Assembly: GCA_019638795.1 (NCBI GenBank)
Contig: JAHBTB010000005.1
Location: 124,001 to 188,000 of the forward strand
Origin: Fimbriimonadaceae bacterium
GTDB lineage: Bacteria; Armatimonadota; Fimbriimonadia; Fimbriimonadales; Fimbriimonadaceae
Length of the DNA stretch: 64,000 bases
Direction: 5' to 3'
The position numbers were made by a program, and so were the translations under genes. Below the pieces are notes generated by a model, which was not told where the DNA came from, ran no database searches, and saw only the letters and a list, made by a program, of their open reading frames with translations. Each line of letters begins with the position of its first letter. The stretch's first letter is position 1. Shown piece after piece: positions 33,408 to 41,196 of the stretch.

Positions 33408-34370
33408 ATGAAGAAAATCGGGGTGATCACGAGCGGTGGCGACGCGCCGGGCATGAACGCGGCCGTCCGGGCCGTCACTCGGGCCGCCTTGGGTCGTGGT
33501 GTCGAAGTCGTCGGCTTCGTCCATGGCTACCGCGGCATCATCGCCGAAGAGATCCTCGCCCTCGACTCCCGGGCGGTCGGCGGGATCATCAACATGGGCG
33601 GCACCATCCTCCGCACCGCCCGCTGCGACGAGTTCCGCACCCCCGAAGGGCGGGAGCAGGCCATGCAAGTCCTCCGTGACAACAACGTCGAGGGGCTCGT
33701 GGTCATCGGCGGGGACGGCTCGTTGACAGGTGCCCGCAAGCTCCACGACGAGTTCGGGTTCCCTGTCCTGGGCGTCCCCGGCTCGATCGACAACGACATC
33801 AGTGGCACCGACTTTTCGATCGGCTTCGACACCGCCGTCAACACGGCGTTGGAGGCCATCGACAAGGTGCGCGACACCGCACACTCGCACGAGCGGGTTT
33901 TCGTCGTCGAAGTCATGGGCAGGGCCAACGGTTTCATCGCCCTCGATGTCGCCCTGACCAGTGGCGCCGAGGCCGTCTTGATCCCCGAGGTGCCGTTCTC
34001 CCTGCTCGACATCTGCGACAACCTGAAACGCGCCCGGTCCCGGGGGAAGCGGAGTTCGATCATCGTCCTTGCCGAGGGTGCCGCCCGCGCCGCCGACGTC
34101 AAGGAGTTTGTCCAAAAGAACACCGGGTTCGAGGCCCGCTACCTGGTCCTCGGCCACATGCAGCGCGGCGGCTCGCCGACCGCCTTCGACCGGTTGTTGT
34201 CCCTGCGCCTGGGCGCCTTTGCCGCCAACCGCTTGATCAGCGGGTTCAGTAACGAGATGGTCGGCGTGGACGGGACAAAGCTGGTCACCCACCCGCTCAG
34301 CTATGTCCTCTCGACCGAGCGGACCATCGACCCCGAGCGGCTCCTCCTCGTCGACGTCATGTCCCAATGA
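33408..34370 (+). CDS. pfkA: 6-phosphofructokinase
   Basis: A 320-residue PfkA that phosphorylates fructose-6-phosphate to the 1,6-bisphosphate, the committed step of glycolysis. Motifs include GVITSGGDAPGMNAAVRA, VIGGDGSLTGARKL, PGSIDNDISGTDFSIGFDTA and the fructose-binding GRANGFIAL. GGDGS together with PGSIDND (Gly where PPi enzymes have Asp and Lys) indicates ATP rather than pyrophosphate as donor. Length equals the E. coli enzyme. GTG at 33402 shares the frame, but MKKIGVITSGG at 33408 is the canonical start. The next kinase gene overlaps its stop (ATGA). Confidence 0.97.
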   Translation: MKKIGVITSGGDAPGMNAAVRAVTRAALGRGVEVVGFVHGYRGIIAEEILALDSRAVGGIINMGGTILRTARCDEFRTPEGREQAMQVLRDNNVEGLVVIGGDGSLTGARKLHDEFGFPVLGVPGSIDNDISGTDFSIGFDTAVNTALEAIDKVRDTAHSHERVFVVEVMGRANGFIALDVALTSGAEAVLIPEVPFSLLDICDNLKRARSRGKRSSIIVLAEGAARAADVKEFVQKNTGFEARYLVLGHMQRGGSPTAFDRLLSLRLGAFAANRLISGFSNEMVGVDGTKLVTHPLSYVLSTERTIDPERLLLVDVMSQ

Positions 34371-35302
34371 TCCTGACCGTCACCCTCAACCCCTGCGTCG
34401 ACCTGACGCTGAACGTGGACGGCCTGAAGCCCCACGACACCAACCGGGTCACGTCGTGCGCGATGGACGCCGGCGGCAAGGGGGTGAACCTCAGTCGGGT
34501 CGCGGTGGAACTCGGCGCCGACTCGATCGCCACCGGGTTTGTGGGCGGCGCCAACGGCGCGAAGGTGCGGTATGTGCTCGACGAGCAGGGTGTCGTCTGC
34601 GGGTTCGTCCAGACGGAGTCCGAGACACGCGTGAACTACAGCGTCGAAAGCGGCGACGGTGCGCCGACGACCTTCAACACACGCGGCGGGGAGATCCGCC
34701 CTCATGAGTGGGAAAGGCTTGTGGCCGCCCTTCGCCACATGAGTTCCAGTGCGTCATGGGTCTGTTTTGGCGGCTCCACTCCTCCGGGCGTGCCGGACGA
34801 CGCGACCATCCAATTGGCGGACATCGCCCGGGAGGCGGGCGCGAAGGTGCTCGTCGACGCCGACGGCGCGGCGTTGCGGAGGGCTATGGAGTTCAAGCCC
34901 GACCTGGTAAAGCCCAACACCGCCGAGGCCGGGCGGTTGCTTGGCCGCGAAATTAAGAGCCTCGACGAGGCCGTCATGGCAGCCCGCGAACTCGTCGGCC
35001 AGTTGGCCGCCGGTGGGGTGGCCATCATTTCGCGAGGCGGTGATGGTGCCGTTCTCGCCACCACGGACCGGGTTCTGGAGTCTCCCGGCGCCAAGGTCGA
35101 GGTCAAGAGCACCATCGGAAGCGGTGACTCGCTGCTCGGCGGCTTCTTGGCCGGGCTGACCAGTGGCAAGGACCTTGTCGACAGCTTCCGTCTTGGTCTC
35201 GCCGCCGGGGCGGCCACGGCGATGACCGACAGCACCGAGATCGCCCGTCGGCAGACTGTCGAGGACCTCTTGCCCCATATCCCGGTCTCGGAAGTCCTCT
35301 AG
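34367..35302 (+). CDS. PfkB-family sugar-phosphate kinase (1-phosphofructokinase / tagatose-6-phosphate kinase type)
   Basis: A 311-residue ribokinase-fold enzyme of the FruK/LacC branch. It opens with MILTVTLNPCVDLTLNV, has GGKGVNLSRVAVELG for substrate binding and ends with the anion-hole and catalytic motif STIGSGDSLLGGFLAG (Asp as base; the usual GAGD is GSGD). It phosphorylates fructose-1-phosphate, fructose-6-phosphate or tagatose-6-phosphate; sequence alone does not decide which. It is translationally coupled to pfkA by a 4-nt overlap. No PTS or fructose-uptake gene is in the window, so a second phosphofructokinase is as plausible as FruK. Confidence 0.9.
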   Translation: MILTVTLNPCVDLTLNVDGLKPHDTNRVTSCAMDAGGKGVNLSRVAVELGADSIATGFVGGANGAKVRYVLDEQGVVCGFVQTESETRVNYSVESGDGAPTTFNTRGGEIRPHEWERLVAALRHMSSSASWVCFGGSTPPGVPDDATIQLADIAREAGAKVLVDADGAALRRAMEFKPDLVKPNTAEAGRLLGREIKSLDEAVMAARELVGQLAAGGVAIISRGGDGAVLATTDRVLESPGAKVEVKSTIGSGDSLLGGFLAGLTSGKDLVDSFRLGLAAGAATAMTDSTEIARRQTVEDLLPHIPVSEVL

Positions 35303-35311
35303 GCAGAGAGG

Positions 35312-35317
35312 TATCCT
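35312..35317 (+). promoter_or_regulatory. Probable -10 element (GGTATCCT context) of tRNA-Leu
   Basis: TATCCT ends 10 nt before the mature tRNA 5' end, so transcription would start a few bases before the tRNA. Confidence 0.5.
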
Positions 35318-35327
35318 CACGTTCCTT

Positions 35328-35414
35328 GCCGGGATGGCGGAATGGTAGACGCGGCGGTCTCAAAAACCGTTGAGCCAAAAACTCGTGCGGGTTCGAGTCC
35401 CGCTCCCGGCACCA
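35328..35414 (+). tRNA. tRNA-Leu (anticodon CAA)
   Basis: An 87-nt class II tRNA. The acceptor stem pairs GCCGGGA (35328-35334) with TCCCGGC (35404-35410); discriminator A and an encoded CCA end at 35414. The anticodon stem GCGGT/ACCGT encloses loop CTCAAAA, giving CAA, which reads UUG. A long variable arm and GGTTCGAGTCC T-arm are present, as expected for leucine. Confidence 0.96.
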
Positions 35415-35474
35415 CCACAGAATCTGTGTAATCTTGGGCGTCCCAAGGCGTCCAATGGATTGGGAGTTCCCAAC

Positions 35475-36197
35475 ATGCGTAGCGCTTTGACTCTTGGTTT
35501 GCTGACCTTTTCGGGGATGGCCATGGCCCAACTCTATGGTCAGCCAGGCCTGCCGAACCCCGTCTGGACCACCGTCGCCGAGGGGAACGACTGCCGGATC
35601 ACCCGCGCCCAGACCGTCATCATCTCCAACCAGGGGGACTGGGTGCGCCACTTCCGGTTGATGTGCGGCATCGGAAACAACGTCGTCGTCAACGTTCCCA
35701 TCATCGCCAACTGGATGAACGAAGACGTCGCCATCGTCCATTTGGGCCAAGTCCGTTCGGTCGGCTACCGGGTTTATATCGAGACCGTCGCGCGAGTCGG
35801 CGCAGACTTGGGCGTCCGGTGGGTGACCCTGACCCCGCCCCCCAACATTCACGTCGAACCGTTGCTTTGCAGCCCTTACTGCATCATCCGTATGCAACGG
35901 ATGGCGGGCATGTACCGCTTCATCGGGCGTCAAATGGTGAACCCCTACTCGCCCGCCAACAACTGGGGCTGCACGGCCCCGGCATGGCGGTTCGGCCCGG
36001 GCGGCCTGACGCCGATCGCGGGTGGTGGCGGGCACCACGGCAATCCTCCGGCTTGGCGGTTTGGCCCGGGCGGACTGACGCCCCTGGAGACCGGTGGTGA
36101 CCAAGGCCGTCACCGCGACCGCGACCGAGACCGAGACCATGATCGAGACCGTGACCGGGGCCGGGACAGAGACGGCAAAGGGCGCGGCGGCGGATAA
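35475..36197 (+). CDS. Secreted PrcB-like protein with Arg-Asp repeat tail
   Basis: A 240-residue protein with a signal peptide (MRSALTLGLLTFSGMAMA). Residues 45-125 resemble the PrcB C-terminal domain, with VPIIANWMNEDVAIVHLGQVRS then VGYRVYIETV and a following V-x-V strand ending TPPPN; in PrcB this domain sits in a protease-stabilising protein. Then come two copies of PAWRFGPGGLTP (about 24 residues apart) and a tail of alternating Arg-Asp (RDRDRDRDHDRDRDRGRDRD) ending GKGRGGG. The tail is charged and probably disordered. ATG at 35475 has GGGAG 8 nt upstream. Function unknown. Confidence 0.75.
   Translation: MRSALTLGLLTFSGMAMAQLYGQPGLPNPVWTTVAEGNDCRITRAQTVIISNQGDWVRHFRLMCGIGNNVVVNVPIIANWMNEDVAIVHLGQVRSVGYRVYIETVARVGADLGVRWVTLTPPPNIHVEPLLCSPYCIIRMQRMAGMYRFIGRQMVNPYSPANNWGCTAPAWRFGPGGLTPIAGGGGHHGNPPAWRFGPGGLTPLETGGDQGRHRDRDRDRDHDRDRDRGRDRDGKGRGGG
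35979..36083 (+). repeat. Two 36-bp coding repeats (PAWRFGPGGLTP)
   Basis: 35979-36014 and 36048-36083 encode the same 12 residues with a few synonymous differences, separated by a Gly/His-rich spacer. The synonymous differences suggest the peptide, not the DNA, is conserved. Confidence 0.8.
36112..36176 (+). repeat. Degenerate hexamer tandem repeat encoding Arg-Asp
   Basis: About ten copies of a CGNGAC-like hexamer form the 3' part of the PrcB-like gene and encode the RD tail. Such arrays can expand or contract. Confidence 0.8.
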
Positions 36198-36206
36198 CAT
36201 AGGCCC

Positions 36207-37460
36207 GTGAGGGCCGAGATTGTCTCCGTCGGCACCGAGATTCTGCTCGGGCAGATCGTCGACACGAACGCGGCGGAACTTGGCCGGCTGTTTGCGTCTA
36301 CGGGGGTCGACCACGTCTTCCGCCAGACGGTGGGAGACAACCTGCAACGGCTCGTCGAGGCATTGCGCCTCGCCCTGTCGCGAAGCGACATTGTCGTCAC
36401 CATCGGCGGCCTCGGGCCTACTGAAGACGACATCACTCGGGACGGCGTCGCCGCCGCACTGGATTCGCCCCTCGTGCTCGATCCCGCCCTCGAGGCTGGT
36501 CTCAGGGAGTTGTTCGAGCGTCGCGGTCTAGTCTGGACATCCAGCCAGACACGTCAGGCCCACCGGCCGGAGTGTGCGAGACCGATCGAGAATCCCAATG
36601 GCACGGCCCCAGGCCTTTTGGCAATGGCGCATGGCAAGACTGTGATCTGTCTGCCCGGCCCGAGAAACGAGTTCGTCCCCATGGTCAAGGGCCCCGTCGC
36701 AGCCGCCTTGGCTGACCTGAGCGGTGGAGGAGCCATCGTCTCACGTGTGTTGCGCGTGGTCGGGATTGGTGAGGCGGCCTTGGAGGAGCGGATCCAAGAC
36801 CTCTTGGACCTGCCAGATGTCACCGTCGCGCCTTATGCCAAGGTGGGCGAGGTGCACTTGCGCTTGACGACCAGGGTAGCGGCCGGAGGTCAAGCGTCGG
36901 CCCTGGACCCCGTCGCCGCGGCGATCAGGGCCCGACTGGGCACCATGGTGTACGGCGAAGACGACCAGAGCCTTGAGGCGGTGGTGCTCGACCTCATGCG
37001 TCGAAGGGGGCTGACCCTGGTCACAGCCGAAAGCCTGACCGGCGGGATGGTCGGGGCCCGGTTCACCAGCGTCGACGGCGCTAGCAAGGTGTACCGGGGC
37101 GGTTTTGTCACCTATGCCGACGACGAGAAGGCCGACCGGTTGGGCGTGCCGCGCCTGCTTCTAGAGTCCCCCGACCATGGGGCGGTGAGCGAGGCGGTCG
37201 CCCTCGCCATGGCCGAGGGCGCGGTGCGACAGACCGGGGCAGACGTCGCCGTAAGCACCACCGGCGTCGCCGGGTCGGAGCCCCTGGTAGAGAACGGAGT
37301 CGAAAAGCCGTCCGGGCTTGTTTACGTCGCGGTGGCGGGTCTTGGCCCGTCGGTGGCTGTACGGCATCAACACCGTGGCGACCGCGCGACGGTCCGGGCT
37401 CGGGCCACGCAACACGCTGTCCACTTGCTGTACCAGTCTCTGGTCAATTCGGGGGACTAG
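36207..37460 (+). CDS. cinA: CinA-family protein (nicotinamide-nucleotide amidase type)
   Basis: A 417-residue CinA. The N-terminal MoaB/COG1058 domain (about 1-170) has MRAEIVSVGTEILLGQIVDT and IGGLGPTEDDITRDG. The C-terminal deamidase domain (about 260-410) has TLVTAESLTGGMVGARFTSV, VYRGGFVTYAD and STTGVAGSEP. Enzymes of this type hydrolyse NMN to nicotinic acid mononucleotide or ADP-ribose. Both domains are complete. GTG at 36207 follows 9 nt after the previous stop. Its TAG stop codon is also the first half of the -10-like TAGAAT of the next gene. Confidence 0.95.
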   Translation: MRAEIVSVGTEILLGQIVDTNAAELGRLFASTGVDHVFRQTVGDNLQRLVEALRLALSRSDIVVTIGGLGPTEDDITRDGVAAALDSPLVLDPALEAGLRELFERRGLVWTSSQTRQAHRPECARPIENPNGTAPGLLAMAHGKTVICLPGPRNEFVPMVKGPVAAALADLSGGGAIVSRVLRVVGIGEAALEERIQDLLDLPDVTVAPYAKVGEVHLRLTTRVAAGGQASALDPVAAAIRARLGTMVYGEDDQSLEAVVLDLMRRRGLTLVTAESLTGGMVGARFTSVDGASKVYRGGFVTYADDEKADRLGVPRLLLESPDHGAVSEAVALAMAEGAVRQTGADVAVSTTGVAGSEPLVENGVEKPSGLVYVAVAGLGPSVAVRHQHRGDRATVRARATQHAVHLLYQSLVNSGD

Positions 37461-37463
37461 AAT
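37458..37463 (+). promoter_or_regulatory. Probable -10 element (TAGAAT) overlapping the cinA stop codon
   Basis: The TAG of this TAGAAT is the cinA stop codon. The hexamer ends 10 nt before the ATG at 37474. Confidence 0.4.
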
Positions 37464-37473
37464 CGGCCAGGAG

Positions 37474-38373
37474 ATGTCTCAACCAGGCCACGCCACAACC
37501 AGACGGGGCAGCCGCCCATTGGTGGTCCTCAGCCGAGGGTCGCGCCATGGCTCGCTGTGGGCCGGCCACATCAAGGACCTGGTGCAGGGCTTCTCTTCCC
37601 AGGTCGTGGTCCCGGACTCGCTCGATGCGTTCGACACGACGCTCAGGCAAGCCGCCGGCGTGGTCGACGAAGTCTGGGTCGGCGGCGGTGACGGTTCGGT
37701 CCGGCGCGCGGCGGGAGCCCTGGCCGGAACCCCGACGGTGCTGGGCGTCCTCCCGATGGGTACGGGCAACGCCTTGGCCGGGGAGCTGGGCGTCCCGGAC
37801 AAGCCGGAGGAGATGGTCGCGATGCTCCGCGACTCGGCCGTCGCAAAGAGCATCGACCTTGGGTCGTTCAACGGCGAAGTCTTCGTCAACGTCGCCACCC
37901 TGGGCCTGACCGCGGGGATCGCCACCGCCCTCCTCGACACCGACAAGAAGCTCCTGGGCAAGCTGGCCTACCTCCCTGCGGTGGTGAGGGCGGTCAAGGA
38001 AATGCACCAGATCCCCGTCGAGATCGAGACGCAGGGTCAGGTCTTCCGCGGGCCCATCCTCCAGTTTGTGGCGAGCAACGGAGGCCGGCATGCCGGGGGC
38101 TTTCCCGTCACGCCCAACGCCCGCATTGACGACGGCAAGCTGTCGGTCTACGCGGTCCGCCCGACGGGGACGGAGCCGCTCATCCAATACGCCGTGGCGC
38201 TTGTCCGGGGCAAGCACACCAAGCTCACCGAGGTCTGGAGCGTCGAGGTGGACAGGTTGGTCCTGTCCACCCCACGGAGCCGCACGTTCATTCTTGACGG
38301 GGACGCCGTGCAGACCGACCGCGCCGAGATCGCCCTGTTGCCCGGAGCGCTTCGCGTCCTTACCGCACCCTAG
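37474..38373 (+). CDS. Diacylglycerol kinase-family lipid kinase
   Basis: A 299-residue DAGK_cat-family protein (DgkB/YegS type), which phosphorylates diacylglycerol or related lipids at the membrane. The nucleotide loop GGGDGSVRRAAGAL replaces the usual GGDGT with GGDGS, and the second motif is PMGTGNALAGELGVP. The C-terminal beta-sandwich (GGRHAGGFPVTPNARIDDGKLSVYAV and FILDGDAVQTD) is typical. The start was set at the ATG at 37474 because it follows a -10-like hexamer and the upstream part of the frame lies within cinA. GAG precedes the ATG but no full Shine-Dalgarno is seen. Confidence 0.9.
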   Translation: MSQPGHATTRRGSRPLVVLSRGSRHGSLWAGHIKDLVQGFSSQVVVPDSLDAFDTTLRQAAGVVDEVWVGGGDGSVRRAAGALAGTPTVLGVLPMGTGNALAGELGVPDKPEEMVAMLRDSAVAKSIDLGSFNGEVFVNVATLGLTAGIATALLDTDKKLLGKLAYLPAVVRAVKEMHQIPVEIETQGQVFRGPILQFVASNGGRHAGGFPVTPNARIDDGKLSVYAVRPTGTEPLIQYAVALVRGKHTKLTEVWSVEVDRLVLSTPRSRTFILDGDAVQTDRAEIALLPGALRVLTAP

Positions 38374-38377
38374 GCCG

Positions 38378-40438
38378 TCATCCCAGCTTCTTGTCGAGCA
38401 CCATCCGCTCGATGAAGAACTCCATCATGCGGTCGCTGTTGATGCCCGAGTGGCCGAAGTCGGTTCCCACCTGCACCTCGATGTTCTTCCCCGCCCGTCG
38501 CAAGGCTTCGATGAGGGCCAGGGCGTTGTTCTGGTGGACGTTGTCGTCTGCGGTGCCGAAGTAGAGAAGCAGCCGACCCTTGAGGTTCGGAGCCAGCTTG
38601 ATGCAGGAACCGGCGTCATAACCTTCGACGTTGTCTTCGGCCAGGCCCATGTAGCGCTCGGTGTAGGTCGTGTCGTAGTAACGGTAGTCGGTGACGGGGC
38701 TGCAGGAGCAAGCGGCGGCGAAGAGGTCGGGGTACCGCAGGAGGGCGGTCGCCGAGGCATACCCACCGTACGAAGTCCCCTCAATGCCGATCTTGGTCGC
38801 GTCGACATAGGGACGTTTAGCCAGCTCTCGCGCGAGGGCGGCCATGTCGTCGATCTCGGGCCCGCCCATCTTGCGATAGATCGCCTGGCGGAACGCCCGG
38901 CCCCGCCCCATGCCGTCGCGTTGCATGATCTCGATCCACAGGAAGCCCAGGTTGGTGCGGTCGTCCGGTATCTGGTAGTTTGCCGTCGGGCTACCCCAGT
39001 TCGGAGGGAGCGGCCCACCATAGACACTGAAGATCACGGGGTACTTCTTGTCGGGGTCGAAGTTCTTGGGTTTGCCCAGCCGCGCATAGAGGTCGGTGAC
39101 CCCGTCTCCGGCCTTGAACTTGATCCATTCTTCCGGCTGGTATCCCGCGTCGGTCAGGGCCTTGGTGTCGCTGGTCGCCAGCACCTTCAGCACCTTGCCG
39201 TTGTTGTCGACGATCTGCAGGACGGGGGCCTCGGACGGCGACTCGGCGCGGTCGGCGAACGCCTTTCCGTCCGGTGAGAGGGCGACAGAGTGGTGCTTGG
39301 TGGGATCGGTGAGACGACGCGCCCCCGACCCGTCGAAGCCGACACGCCAGAGTTGTTGGTGATAGGGCCGGTCGGGGTTGTCCGTGATGTAGTAGACCGT
39401 CTTGGTCGCCGGATCGACCTTGAGAACCTTGATGACGTCAAAGGCATGGTCGGTCAGCATCTTCCGTGAGCCCTTGTCCACATCGACGACGCCGATGTTG
39501 AAGTAGCCCGAGTCCTCAAAGAGACTGAGGAGCTTGTCTTGGCCCAGCGACCAGGCCACGTTTGTGTAGCTCCACAGCGGCACAAACTCGACCCAGCCGT
39601 TCTTGTTCACCTGCCGGTCAAGGATCCTGACCGCCCCGCTGGCCGGATCGGCCGAGCAGAGTTCAAACTCCTGTTGCCGACGGTCCATGCGGTGGAACAG
39701 CAGGGCCTTGCTGTCGGGCCGCCAGGCGGCAGCGTAGGCGTAGTGTCCCAGGCCGTCGTCGAACGGCCCGGAGCGGACGTTCACCTTCACCGACTGGTTC
39801 TTCGCGACGTCGTAGATATAGATGTCGACCTGGGGGTTCGAGTGTCCCGGCTTGGGATAGGCCTCCACGCCCAGAGTCGGTTGCGGTGTCTTTTGACGCA
39901 GGAGGAAGTAGCTGTCAAGGACCTTGCTCTCGTCAAAGCGGAAGTACCAGAGTTTGCTCCCGTCGGGGGAGAAGCCCATGGCGTCGCGCTGCTCCAGCTC
40001 TTCGCCGTAGACCCAGCTACCGGTGCCGTACTTGACCCGCTTTTGCAGGTCGCCGTCGGTCGTCACCTTGACCTCGCGCTTGTCGGGGAAGACGAGCGTG
40101 ATGTTGCCGTCCTTGTAGACCGCCTTCTTCCCGTCGCTCGACGTGACCGTGTCCAGCTGGCGCCCACGGCCCTGAGGCACTGGACCGGGGTCTGGTTCGA
40201 CGCTCGCCGACTCTTTGACCTCGCCGGTGCTGAGTTTGTAGGTCGCTGACTTACCGTCCACCCGGAACCGGTAGGTGTCGGCGTCCACCCACGTCCCCGC
40301 ATTGACGAGATTGACAAGTTGCCGGGCTTTGCCTCGGTTGGCGGTGTAGAAGTCGTAACCAGGAAGGTGGGGAAGGCGGTCTTGGGCGCAGGCGATCGCG
40401 GCCAGAGCACCTGTGGCGAGCAGGGTCGTTCGTTTCAT
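38378..40438 (-). CDS. Exported S9-family prolyl oligopeptidase (DPP4-like)
   Basis: A 686-residue serine peptidase with a signal peptide (MKRTTLLATGALAAIACA). The first ~430 residues form the beta-propeller (repeats such as YRFRVDGKSATYKLSTGEV, FSPDGSKLWYFRFDE). The C-terminal alpha/beta hydrolase domain has the nucleophile in GIEGTSYGGYASA, Asp in YFGTADDNVHQNN and His in GTDFGHSGIN. It resembles the S9B dipeptidyl-peptidase group that removes X-Pro dipeptides. It is convergent with the lipid kinase gene, 4 nt apart. ATG at 40438 gives the signal peptide; the frame runs further upstream without support. Confidence 0.93.
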   Translation of the reverse strand: MKRTTLLATGALAAIACAQDRLPHLPGYDFYTANRGKARQLVNLVNAGTWVDADTYRFRVDGKSATYKLSTGEVKESASVEPDPGPVPQGRGRQLDTVTSSDGKKAVYKDGNITLVFPDKREVKVTTDGDLQKRVKYGTGSWVYGEELEQRDAMGFSPDGSKLWYFRFDESKVLDSYFLLRQKTPQPTLGVEAYPKPGHSNPQVDIYIYDVAKNQSVKVNVRSGPFDDGLGHYAYAAAWRPDSKALLFHRMDRRQQEFELCSADPASGAVRILDRQVNKNGWVEFVPLWSYTNVAWSLGQDKLLSLFEDSGYFNIGVVDVDKGSRKMLTDHAFDVIKVLKVDPATKTVYYITDNPDRPYHQQLWRVGFDGSGARRLTDPTKHHSVALSPDGKAFADRAESPSEAPVLQIVDNNGKVLKVLATSDTKALTDAGYQPEEWIKFKAGDGVTDLYARLGKPKNFDPDKKYPVIFSVYGGPLPPNWGSPTANYQIPDDRTNLGFLWIEIMQRDGMGRGRAFRQAIYRKMGGPEIDDMAALARELAKRPYVDATKIGIEGTSYGGYASATALLRYPDLFAAACSCSPVTDYRYYDTTYTERYMGLAEDNVEGYDAGSCIKLAPNLKGRLLLYFGTADDNVHQNNALALIEALRRAGKNIEVQVGTDFGHSGINSDRMMEFFIERMVLDKKLG

Positions 40439-40455
40439 CGCGGACACTGCGCTGG

Positions 40456-40461
40456 ATTGTA
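40456..40461 (-). promoter_or_regulatory. Probable -10 element (TACAAT) of the S9 peptidase gene
   Basis: TACAAT on the minus strand lies 17 nt before the ATG, just below the DUF554 stop codon, so the peptidase can be transcribed independently. Confidence 0.4.
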
Positions 40462-40464
40462 ACC

Positions 40465-41196
40465 CTAGCGGGCCTGGAGTGCGCCCTGTTTTGCAAACCT
40501 TGCCGCCACCGCCGACCAAGCCGGAACGACGAGAAGGGCGGGCAAAAATGTCTCGACAGGAAACTTCTTGATCCCAGTCAGGCCGAGACCGATGGCGAGG
40601 ACGATGACGCCGCCGACGGCCGCCACCTCGTCAAGCACGCCGGGAGAATCCGCCAGCGGCTTCAGATACCGGGCCAACAGGGACACCCCGCCTTGGGCGA
40701 CCAGGACCACCAACGCCGAGACGAGCACTCCCGGCCCTAGGGCGGCGGCGAGAAAGACGCTGGTGATGCCGTCCAGCCACGACTTGACTATCAGCAACTC
40801 GGAGTCGCCTTCAAGGGCGTCCTTCAGGCACCCCAAGAGCGTCATCGGCCCGACACAGAACAGGACGCTTGACGTGATGAGCCCTTCACTGAACGTCCCC
40901 TGCCCGCCGAAGAAGACCCTGGCCTGCTCGGCCACCAGGGCAAACCCCTGTTCGACGTGCGCCAATACACCCAGAACCCCGCCGACCGCGACGGACGCCA
41001 CCGTCAACACAACGTTGGAACCCTTGATGAACAGCTTGGCCCCCAGGGCCATGACGCAAAGACCGACCCCAAAGACGACCACGGACTCAAGCCGAGGGTC
41101 GAGCCAACTCTTGGCGACTAAGCCCAGGCTGGCCCCCGCCGCGACGGATGCCGTGTTGACCAGCGTGCCGTGTACCGGCAGGTGCCGGGCACCCAT
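40465..41196 (-). CDS. DUF554 membrane protein
   Basis: A 243-residue protein with six or seven transmembrane helices, matching the DUF554 (YdfK/YqgA) family: GTLVNTASVAAGASLGLVAK at the start, GLITSSVLFCVGPMTLLGCLKDALEG in the middle and VGGVIVLAIGLGLTGIKKFPVE near the end. The family is a widespread putative transporter of unknown substrate. It starts one base after the acnA stop on the same strand, so the two are probably one transcript. Confidence 0.92.
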   Translation of the reverse strand: MGARHLPVHGTLVNTASVAAGASLGLVAKSWLDPRLESVVVFGVGLCVMALGAKLFIKGSNVVLTVASVAVGGVLGVLAHVEQGFALVAEQARVFFGGQGTFSEGLITSSVLFCVGPMTLLGCLKDALEGDSELLIVKSWLDGITSVFLAAALGPGVLVSALVVLVAQGGVSLLARYLKPLADSPGVLDEVAAVGGVIVLAIGLGLTGIKKFPVETFLPALLVVPAWSAVAARFAKQGALQAR

